From: Deltaproteobacteria bacterium
GTDB taxonomy: Bacteria; Desulfobacterota; B13-G15
NCBI GenBank assembly: GCA_003646585.1
Contig: QMLA01000076.1
Span: 1 to 5,631, forward strand
Direction: 5' to 3'
DNA: 5,631 nucleotides
Positions 1 to 5,631 of this stretch are shown here, one piece after another (position 1 is the stretch's first letter; each line of letters opens with the position of its first letter). The notes beneath the pieces are model-generated. The model was not told the origin of the DNA, searched no databases, and saw nothing but the letters and a program-made list of their open reading frames with translations. A program made the translations under genes and the position numbers.

Positions 1-1
1 G

Positions 2-871
2 GACATAAGGCGGATGGGGGGGCTCAGGGAGAAGATGCCCGTGACCTTCTGGACCTTTGTAATGGCCGCCTTGGCCATAGCGGGTATACCGGGCTTTTCG
101 GGGTTCTTTTCCAAGGATGAGATCCTCTGGAATGCCTTTGCGAGCCCCAAGGGCCATTTTGTGCTTTGGCTCATAGGGTTTGTGACCGCGGGGATGACGG
201 CCTTTTACATGTTCAGGCTCTGCTTTATGGCCTTCCTCGGTTCCTTCAGGGGAGATCGTGAGACGTGGCATCACGCTCACGAGTCGCCCCCTGTGATGAC
301 CATTCCGATGGTCATCTTGGCTGTGCTTTCGGTCATAGGGGGCTATGTGGGGATACCCCATGTGCTCGGGGGGCACAATTACTTCCACGAGTTCCTGGCC
401 CCGGTCTTCGGCGAGGCCCCCAAGGTCGAGCACGTGTCCCTTGTGCCCCTTGCATGGGCAGGAGGGCATGCCGCAGAAGTTGGGTCTGAGGCCGTATTGG
501 AGCTCACCTTGATGGTCCTTTCTGTGGCGATGGCCGTCTTTGGGATCCTTTTGGCTTGGGTCTTTTATCTGAAGAGACCCGAGGTGCCACAGAAGTTGGC
601 GGAGGCCTATCCTAGGGCCTACAGGGTCCTGTGGAACAAGTATTATGTGGATGAGATTTACGGAGCGCTCTTCGTCGATGGGACCAGGAACTTCGGAACG
701 GTGCTCTGGCACAACTTCGATGAGGCCGTGATAGACCGGACGGTGAACTGGATTGGTGCCCTGATGAGGGTTATGGGTGCGGGCTTGAGGCTCTTTCAAA
801 CGGGTTTCATCAGGGACTATGCCCTGGGAATATTGCTCGGCGCGATAATCATCATGCTGTTCTTGCTGTAA
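2..871 (+). CDS. nuoL: NADH-quinone oxidoreductase subunit L, C-terminal part (5'-truncated by window edge)
   Basis: NuoL is the most distal of the antiporter-like proton-pumping subunits in the membrane arm of complex I. Only the last 289 residues or so are present (E. coli NuoL is about 613), and the frame is open to the left edge, so the true start lies outside. The visible part opens with the family segment [13 protein letters not shown]. It continues through [15 protein letters not shown], whose Lys (codon 113-115) and Asp match the conserved TM12 Lys-Asp pair of NuoL (K399/D400 in E. coli). Further family landmarks are the [20 protein letters not shown] helix and the [14 protein letters not shown] segment. 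At the end come a long amphipathic stretch ([20 protein letters not shown]), as expected for the lateral helix, and a final hydrophobic helix ([17 protein letters not shown]). The lateral helix and the KYYVDEIY motif separate it from NuoM, NuoN and most Mrp-type antiporter subunits. It ends in TAA, 10 nt before nuoM, so the two are almost certainly co-transcribed. Identification is very secure. Confidence 0.96.
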   Translation, partial: DIRRMGGLREKMPVTFWTFVMAALAIAGIPGFSGFFSKDEILWNAFASPKGHFVLWLIGFVTAGMTAFYMFRLCFMAFLGSFRGDRETWHHAHESPPVMTIPMVILAVLSVIGGYVGIPHVLGGHNYFHEFLAPVFGEAPKVEHVSLVPLAWAGGHAAEVGSEAVLELTLMVLSVAMAVFGILLAWVFYLKRPEVPQKLAEAYPRAYRVLWNKYYVDEIYGALFVDGTRNFGTVLWHNFDEAVIDRTVNWIGALMRVMGAGLRLFQTGFIRDYALGILLGAIIIMLFLL

Positions 872-878
872 GGGAGGG
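871..878 (+). promoter_or_regulatory. Ribosome binding site of nuoM
   Basis: The purine run AGGGAGGG begins on the last base of the nuoL stop codon and lies 3 nt upstream of the ATG at 882. Its core AGGGAG is about 5 nt from the start. It is a strong Shine-Dalgarno match and supports this ATG as the nuoM start. Being the only sequence between the two genes, it leaves no room for a separate promoter or terminator. Confidence 0.75.
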
Positions 879-881
879 AAG

Positions 882-2456
882 ATGGAGAGGCTGTTGGATT
901 TGCCCTGGCTCAGCGTTTTGACATTCTTGCCGGTTGCGGGGGCAATTATTTTGCTCTTCGTTCCCAAGGAGAGGGAGGACTGGATAAAGGGGTTTGCCCT
1001 CGGGGTTACCCTTGTGGAATTCGTGCTGTCGTTGATCCTGTTTTTGCGCTTCGACGATTCTCGGGCTGGGATGCAGTTTGTGGAGAGGCTTCCGTGGATA
1101 AAGGCCTGGGGGGCCGAGTACTTCATGGGGATAGATGGGATAAGCCTTCTGCTCGTGGTGCTCACCACCTACCTCATGGTCCTCTCCATCCTCAGTTCTT
1201 GGTCCTCGGTCGAGAAGGGGCTGAAGGAGTACATGATTGCCTTCCTGCTCCTTGAGACCGGGATGATAGGGACCTTCTGCGCCCTGGACCTTCTGCTCTT
1301 TTATGTCTTCTGGGAGTTTACCCTTATACCCATGTACCTCATCATCGGGGTTTGGGGTGGCCCAAGGAGGGTCTATGCGGCGGTGAAGTTCTTCCTCTAC
1401 ACGATGGCCGGAAGTGTGCTCATGCTTGTGGCCATCCTGGTCCTTTATTTCATGCATGGAAGGGCCACCGGCACTTATACCTTCGAGCTCTTCGCCCTCT
1501 ACAACACGCCCATGGCCTTAAAGACACAGCTTCTGCTCTTTTCGGCCTTTGCCTTGGCCTTTGCCATTAAGGTGCCGATGTTCCCCTTCCACACATGGCT
1601 TCCCGATGCCCATGTGGAGGCCCCAACTGCCGGTTCGGTGATACTGGCGGGGGTCCTCCTGAAGATGGGCACTTACGGGTTCATAAGGTTTGCCATACCT
1701 CTTTTCCCCTATGCGGCAAAGGAGGCCGTGACCCTGATCTCGGTGCTGGCCCTCATCGGGATCATCTACGGGGCCCTGGTCTCCATGATGCAGGATGACC
1801 TGAAGAAACTCGTGGCTTTCTCCAGTGTGAGCCACCTCGGGTTTGTGATGCTGGGGATGTTCGCCTTCACCACCCAGGGGGTTCAGGGGAGTGTATATCA
1901 AATGCTGAATCACGGTGTCTCCACAGGAGGGTTGTTTATCCTGGTGGGGATGATCTACGAGAGGAGGCACACTAGGCTCATCAAGGATTTCGGGGGGTTG
2001 GCCAAGGTCATGCCCGTGTATGCGACCTTTTTCATGATCGTGGCCCTTTCCTCCATCGGGCTTCCGGGGACCAACGGCTTTGTGGGTGAGTTCACCATAT
2101 TGCTCGGGACCTTCAAGGCCAATCCCGTGTATGCGGTCCTCGGGGCCACGGGTGTCATCTTTTCAGCCGGCTACATGCTCTGGATGCTCAGGAGGGTGAT
2201 CTTCGGGCCGATGACCAATGAGGAGAACAAGGGGCTCAGCGATCTCAATCCCAGGGAGATATTCACCCTGATTCCCATTGTGGTGATGATCTTCTGGATG
2301 GGGATCTTTCCCAAGTTCTTCTTCAAGAAGATGGACCTTTCGGTGGGACAGTTCCTCAGGGATCTGAGGACCAGACAGGAGATGGTCCTCAAGGCAGATC
2401 AGGATCAAAAGGTAGCTCTGCTTGGGGGAGTGAGGGATGGAATTGTTCGGGATTGA
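882..2456 (+). CDS. nuoM: NADH-quinone oxidoreductase subunit M
   Basis: NuoM is one of the three antiporter-like subunits that move protons across the cytoplasmic membrane in complex I. The 524-residue product is close to the usual length (E. coli 509) and is hydrophobic throughout, consistent with 14 membrane helices. Expected channel residues are visible. Glu145 lies in [10 protein letters not shown] (E. coli E144) and Lys230 in [20 protein letters not shown] (K234). Lys261 lies in [13 protein letters not shown] (K265) and Glu403 in NGFVGEF (E407). The segments [13 protein letters not shown] and [20 protein letters not shown] are strong family signatures. The start at 882 fits because a hydrophobic first helix ([16 protein letters not shown]) follows after about 10 residues and a good ribosome binding site precedes it. 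The C-terminal tail after the last helix is charged and somewhat long (about residues 480-524). Its last 20 nt overlap nuoN, implying translational coupling. Confidence 0.98.
   Translation: MERLLDLPWLSVLTFLPVAGAIILLFVPKEREDWIKGFALGVTLVEFVLSLILFLRFDDSRAGMQFVERLPWIKAWGAEYFMGIDGISLLLVVLTTYLMVLSILSSWSSVEKGLKEYMIAFLLLETGMIGTFCALDLLLFYVFWEFTLIPMYLIIGVWGGPRRVYAAVKFFLYTMAGSVLMLVAILVLYFMHGRATGTYTFELFALYNTPMALKTQLLLFSAFALAFAIKVPMFPFHTWLPDAHVEAPTAGSVILAGVLLKMGTYGFIRFAIPLFPYAAKEAVTLISVLALIGIIYGALVSMMQDDLKKLVAFSSVSHLGFVMLGMFAFTTQGVQGSVYQMLNHGVSTGGLFILVGMIYERRHTRLIKDFGGLAKVMPVYATFFMIVALSSIGLPGTNGFVGEFTILLGTFKANPVYAVLGATGVIFSAGYMLWMLRRVIFGPMTNEENKGLSDLNPREIFTLIPIVVMIFWMGIFPKFFFKKMDLSVGQFLRDLRTRQEMVLKADQDQKVALLGGVRDGIVRD
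2424..2430 (+). promoter_or_regulatory. Ribosome binding site of nuoN, inside the nuoM 3' end
   Basis: GGGGGAG lies 6 nt upstream of the ATG at 2437 and entirely within nuoM coding sequence. It decides the nuoN start. The position means ribosomes finishing nuoM pass through the site, a typical arrangement for coupled translation of subunits needed in equal amounts. Confidence 0.65.
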
Positions 2457-3900
2457 AACTTTGGGTAGGGATCTCAGCGCCCTGAGCACCGAGATAATCC
2501 TTTTCGGGTTTTCCCTGGCGGTGCTTTTGATTGGGGTCATCCTGAAGGGGGAGACCCGCAGGTATACGGGCTATGTGGCCCTTTTCGGCTATATACTTGC
2601 ACTTTTGCCGCTTTTTTTGGGGGTTGGAGAAGGGTTTGAGGCTTTCTTCGGTATGGTCTCGGTCGATCCCTTTACGACCTTCTTCAAGTTCCTCTTTCTG
2701 ATTGTGGGATTTCTGGTGGTTCTGCTTTCTTTGGATTACACGGTGCGGGAGGGGGTCGCCTTTGGCGAGTACTATGCCCTTGTGCTCATAGCCACAACTG
2801 GTATGATGTTGATGGCGGGAGCGGCAAACCTCGTGACGATCTTCTTGGGGCTGGAGATAATGTCCCTTTCCGTATATGCCCTTTCGGGGATAACCCGGGA
2901 GGACCCAAGGAGCGTTGAGGCTGCCTTCAAGTACTTCCTTCTGGGTGCCTTTGCTTCGGCCTTCATGCTCTACGGGATGGCCCTCCTTTATGCCTCCACG
3001 GGGACCTTCCACCTCGGGGAGATGGCCCGGGTCCTGACCGAAAAGGGCCTGATGTCCCGACCCCTGGTCCTTGTGGGGATGGGGCTTTTGCTCTTGGGAT
3101 TTGCCTTCAAGCTGGCCCTTGTGCCATTTCACATGTGGACCCCCGATGTCTATGAAGGGGCTCCAACGCCCATTACGGCCTTCATGGCCACGGGGGTTAA
3201 GGCAGCGGCCTTTGCGGGACTGCTGAGGGTGGCCTTTGCGATCCTTCCGGAGCTGCAAGGGAAGTGGGAAGAGCTTATGTGGGTGCTGGCTGTGGCCACC
3301 ATGACCTTGGGGAATCTGGTAGCATTGAGACAGGAGGATGTGAAAAGGATGCTCGCTTATTCCTCGATTGCCCATGCGGGCTATGTGCTCGTAGGCTTCA
3401 TAGCGGGTGGCGAGAGGGGCCATGCGGCCATGCTCTTTTACCTTTATGCCTACGCCTTTATGAACATAGGGGCCTTTTCTGTTGTGGCCCTCATGGGGAG
3501 GCGTGGTCAACCCAATACGCTCCTTGACTGCTGGTCCGGGGCCGGTTTCAAACATCCTCTGTTGGGGCTGGCCATGACCGTGTTTCTCTTTTCTCTGGCA
3601 GGGGTTCCTCCGACGGCGGGTTTTATGGCCAAGTTTTACGTCTTTGGTGCCGCGGTCAAGGCGGGCTATTACTGGCTCGCCATCCTCGGTGTTTTGAACA
3701 GTGCAGTAGCCGCTTACTATTACCTTAGGGTTCTGGTTTATATGTACTTCAGGGAGCCCAAGGAAGGGGTAGAGACGGGTTACCCCTCCCTGGCTGGTGC
3801 CCTCGCCATCCTGCTGGCCCTGTGGGGGGTGTTGCAACTGGGCATAAGCCCCTCCGGGTTTTTGGCCCTTGCCGAACAGTCCTTGAGGTCCATGCTATAG
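2437..3900 (+). CDS. nuoN: NADH-quinone oxidoreductase subunit N
   Basis: NuoN is the antiporter-like subunit lying closest to the quinone end of the membrane arm. The 487-residue product matches the family length (E. coli 485) and has about 14 hydrophobic helices. Conserved proton-path residues can be placed. Glu140 lies in [14 protein letters not shown] (E. coli E133) and Lys165 in [13 protein letters not shown] (K158). Lys225 lies in [20 protein letters not shown] (K217), Lys255 in GVKAAAF (K247) and Lys399 in GFMAKFYVF (K395). The [13 protein letters not shown] motif is diagnostic of NuoN rather than NuoL or NuoM. The ATG at 2437 is preferred because it has a well-spaced ribosome binding site and puts the first helix (about residues 18-36) near the N terminus, as in homologues. 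It overlaps the end of nuoM by 20 nt in another frame and ends in TAG, 13 nt before the next gene. No sign of truncation or frameshift. Confidence 0.97.
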   Translation: MELFGIETLGRDLSALSTEIILFGFSLAVLLIGVILKGETRRYTGYVALFGYILALLPLFLGVGEGFEAFFGMVSVDPFTTFFKFLFLIVGFLVVLLSLDYTVREGVAFGEYYALVLIATTGMMLMAGAANLVTIFLGLEIMSLSVYALSGITREDPRSVEAAFKYFLLGAFASAFMLYGMALLYASTGTFHLGEMARVLTEKGLMSRPLVLVGMGLLLLGFAFKLALVPFHMWTPDVYEGAPTPITAFMATGVKAAAFAGLLRVAFAILPELQGKWEELMWVLAVATMTLGNLVALRQEDVKRMLAYSSIAHAGYVLVGFIAGGERGHAAMLFYLYAYAFMNIGAFSVVALMGRRGQPNTLLDCWSGAGFKHPLLGLAMTVFLFSLAGVPPTAGFMAKFYVFGAAVKAGYYWLAILGVLNSAVAAYYYLRVLVYMYFREPKEGVETGYPSLAGALAILLALWGVLQLGISPSGFLALAEQSLRSML

Positions 3901-3904
3901 GGGG
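3899..3904 (+). promoter_or_regulatory. Probable ribosome binding site of the fusion flavoprotein gene
   Basis: AGGGGG overlaps the nuoN stop codon and lies 9 nt upstream of the ATG at 3914. A second purine patch (GGGAAG) directly abuts the ATG. The competing ATG at 3906 meets a TGA two codons later, so 3914 is the usable start. The 13-nt gap holds no terminator or promoter. Confidence 0.5.
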
Positions 3905-3913
3905 TATGGGAAG

Positions 3914-5631
3914 ATGATCCTCTTCAGTTCGTGGAAAGGGGAGGTTGTCGACAACAGGGGTAAGCCCCCGGAAGAGGCCCTTGAGCCCAAGGCCATCAGG
4001 TTGCCGGAGGAATTCTTCAAAGGGGAGAAGGTCAAGGCCTTCTTCGGGTGGGACGGCATCGTCATCCGGGACCCTTCGGTGGACCTCTTGGAGATGGCCT
4101 GGAAGTACAGCGAGGCCCTGGCCAAGGAATCTTGCGGCAAATGCACCCCCTGCGGCTTCGGTTCGAGGTTGATCCGGGAGATCCTGGAAGGGATGGTGAA
4201 GGGGGAGGCAGGGCCAGAGTACCTGAAGGTGCTCAAGGACCTCTGCGAATTCATAAGGAGTTCCTCCCGGTGCTCCATAGGACAGACGGGCCCAGTGCCC
4301 ATCCTCCACCTGATCCAGTACTTCGAGAGGGAGCTGCAGGAGAGGATCTCTTCGGGGAGACCTCCTTCGGGGGGACGGTATCGCTACGGGGTTACGGCCC
4401 CTTGTCTGAACGCATGCCCGGCGAACCTCGATATCCCCCGGTACGTGGAGGAGATCAGGGAAGGAAGGTATGAGGAGTCCCTGGAGACCATCAGGTGCGG
4501 GGTGTGCCTTCCCGGGACCCTGGGAAGGGTCTGTGTGAGGCCCTGTGAGGCCAACTGCCGCCGCGCCTTGGTGGACGGCCCCATCGCCATCAGGCTGCTC
4601 AAGCGCTTCGTGGCCGACTACCAGAGGGAGCGGGTCCTCAAGGCTTCGGTGAAGCGAAGGGAACGATCGGGCAAGCGGGTGGCCGTGATCGGGGCAGGAC
4701 CGGCAGGCCTGGCCTGTGCCTACTATCTGGCCTCCAAAGGCCACGGGGTCGTGATCTTCGAGAGGCACGAGAGCCCGGGGGGTATGGCCTTTTACGGGAT
4801 CCCCAGCTACAGGTTGCCCCGGGAGGTCCTCCTGGAGGAGGTGGACTGGATAAGGAAGTACGGGGTGGAGATAAGGTTTGGGGTCGCAGTGGGGAAGGAC
4901 ATCACCCTTTCGGACCTCCTCAGGGAATTCGATGCGGTATTTATCGGCGTTGGGGCCCAGGGGAGCGGCCGGTTGGGGGTGGAAGGAGAGGAAGCGGGCT
5001 ACAGGGGGTTTATCCCCGGTGTCGAGTACCTTTACAAGATCAACACGGGCATGGACCCTTATCCTGAGGGCAAAAGGGTCATGGTCGTGGGTGGCGGCAA
5101 CGTCGCCATGGATTGTGTCAGGGCTTCCTTCAGGATCGGGAAGGAGGACGTCCACCTGGTCTACAGGAGATCGAGGGCGGAGATGCCTGCCAACGAGGAG
5201 GAGATCGTGGAAGCTGAGGAGGAAGGGGTTCAGTTCCACTTCCTCTGCAATCCCAAGAGGATCATAGCCGAGGGCGGAAAGGTGGTGGCCGTTGAGCTTA
5301 TCAGGATGGAGCTGGGAGAGCCCGACGAAAGCGGCAGGCGGAGGCCCATTCCGGTCCCGGGCTCTGAGTTCGTCATAGAGACTGATATCCTGGTCCCAGC
5401 AGTAGGGCAAGTGGTGGACTTAAGCTTCCTCAGGCCCGAGGACGGCATAGAGGTGTCCAGGAGGAATACCATCGTCGTCGATCCCGAGACCTTGCAGACC
5501 ACAAGAGAAGGGGTCTTTGCCGCCGGGGATTGTGTAACCGGTCCCGATGTCCTCGTGCGGGCCATAGCCGGCGGCAGGAAGGCTGCCGACAGGATAGACA
5601 GGTTCCTCAGGGGAGAACCCCTGGGGGCCAC
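3914..5631 (+). CDS. NuoF-tail 4Fe-4S domain fused to GltD/NfnB-like FAD-NADPH oxidoreductase (3'-truncated by window edge)
   Basis: The first 572 codons of a soluble iron-sulfur flavoprotein; no stop is reached before the edge. Residues ~42-142 match the NuoF C-terminal 4Fe-4S module: ESCGKCTPC supplies Cys74, Cys77 and Cys80, and Cys120 in SSSRCSIGQTGP is the fourth ligand. The NuoF Rossmann domain binding NADH and FMN is absent. Residues ~160-235 form a GltD/dihydropyrimidine-dehydrogenase-type Fe-S domain (TAPCLNACPANLDIP, then GRVCVRPCEANCRR). Residues ~255-290 are an FAD Rossmann fold (VIGAGPAGLA, Gly260/262/265, followed by ESPGGM). Residues ~388-426 are a second Rossmann fold (VVGGGNVAMD, then YRRSRAEMPA); its paired arginines after the second strand favour NADPH. 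The AAGDCVTGPD motif (536-545) closes the FAD site. No signal peptide or membrane helix is seen. The likely role is electron transfer between NADPH and ferredoxin, a flavin or a partner protein, tied by gene order to complex I; that is inference. A plain GltD (glutamate synthase small subunit) is unlikely given the N-terminal extension. Geobacter SfrB-type NADPH oxidoreductases are possible relatives. Confidence 0.85.
   Translation, partial: MILFSSWKGEVVDNRGKPPEEALEPKAIRLPEEFFKGEKVKAFFGWDGIVIRDPSVDLLEMAWKYSEALAKESCGKCTPCGFGSRLIREILEGMVKGEAGPEYLKVLKDLCEFIRSSSRCSIGQTGPVPILHLIQYFERELQERISSGRPPSGGRYRYGVTAPCLNACPANLDIPRYVEEIREGRYEESLETIRCGVCLPGTLGRVCVRPCEANCRRALVDGPIAIRLLKRFVADYQRERVLKASVKRRERSGKRVAVIGAGPAGLACAYYLASKGHGVVIFERHESPGGMAFYGIPSYRLPREVLLEEVDWIRKYGVEIRFGVAVGKDITLSDLLREFDAVFIGVGAQGSGRLGVEGEEAGYRGFIPGVEYLYKINTGMDPYPEGKRVMVVGGGNVAMDCVRASFRIGKEDVHLVYRRSRAEMPANEEEIVEAEEEGVQFHFLCNPKRIIAEGGKVVAVELIRMELGEPDESGRRRPIPVPGSEFVIETDILVPAVGQVVDLSFLRPEDGIEVSRRNTIVVDPETLQTTREGVFAAGDCVTGPDVLVRAIAGGRKAADRIDRFLRGEPLGA

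Noticed and set aside
852..1457. 201-codon minus-strand open frame opposite nuoM.
   Set aside because: Composition dominated by His, Glu, Pro and Gly, which is the antisense image of a hydrophobic membrane protein; no independent support.
2389..3837. 482-codon open frame on the minus strand opposite nuoN.
   Set aside because: Low-complexity His/Gln/Gly/Lys composition, antisense to the whole of nuoN, and no recognisable motif. It is a shadow of nuoN codon bias.
2..3900. Possibility that the three membrane proteins belong to an Mrp antiporter or membrane-bound hydrogenase operon rather than complex I.
   Set aside because: The order L-M-N, the NuoL KYYVDEIY segment with a C-terminal lateral helix, and the Nuo[12 protein letters not shown] motif fit complex I specifically.
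3914..4340. Possibility that the NuoF-like segment is the remnant of a frameshifted or truncated full nuoF.
   Set aside because: The region directly upstream is the intact nuoN, leaving no room for a NuoF N-terminal domain. The start codon has ribosome-binding purines, and the frame continues without a break into the GltD-like part, so this is a genuine fusion architecture.
4048..4473. 141-codon + strand open frame inside the fusion gene in another reading frame.
   Set aside because: It is contained in a gene with several conserved cofactor motifs in the correct frame, and its own product shows none.
3749..5410. Long open frame on the minus strand (553 codons) opposite the 3' end of nuoN and the fusion gene.
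   Set aside because: The translation is rich in Pro, His, Gly and Arg with no domain or membrane pattern, and it runs antisense to a clearly conserved protein. The GC-rich third positions and AGG/CTC-type codons of the + strand gene simply leave few stops on the opposite strand.
3914..5631. Annotation as glutamate synthase small subunit (gltD).
   Set aside because: The FAD and NADPH folds are GltD-like, but the NuoF-type N-terminal module and the complex I context are not expected for GltD, and no gltB is visible.

Overview
The window is a compact, single-strand piece of a bacterial respiratory complex I (NADH:quinone oxidoreductase, nuo) operon. From left to right it holds the last ~290 codons of nuoL, complete nuoM, complete nuoN, and the first 572 codons of a large flavoprotein gene that runs off the right edge. 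All four genes are on the + strand and nearly abut: a 10-nt gap between nuoL and nuoM, a 20-nt overlap of nuoM and nuoN, and a 13-nt gap before the last gene. No stretch of 300 bases lacks a gene. I see no RNA gene, mobile element, CRISPR array, internal promoter or terminator.

NuoL, NuoM and NuoN are the three antiporter-like membrane subunits that pump protons. All lysine and glutamate residues expected along their proton paths can be found in the translated sequence, so the pump arm appears intact and functional.

The fourth gene is the interesting one. Its product begins with the tail of a NuoF-type subunit: the four-cysteine 4Fe-4S module, without the NADH/FMN-binding domain. This is fused to a GltD/NfnB-like module with an Fe-S domain, an FAD Rossmann fold and an NADPH-type Rossmann fold. 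Its place directly behind nuoN suggests, by inference, that it is an electron-input or electron-exchange (diaphorase) subunit working with this complex I or with a soluble partner encoded downstream.

The organism is a bacterium of moderately high GC. Arginine is mostly encoded by AGG (about 36 of 56 arginines in the fusion gene), and ATA isoleucine is used freely. As I recall, NuoF-tail/GltD fusion proteins are common in Desulfobacterota-like anaerobes and relatives, and AGG/ATA preference is often seen in thermophiles. An anaerobic, possibly thermophilic member of such a lineage is a reasonable but unproven guess.
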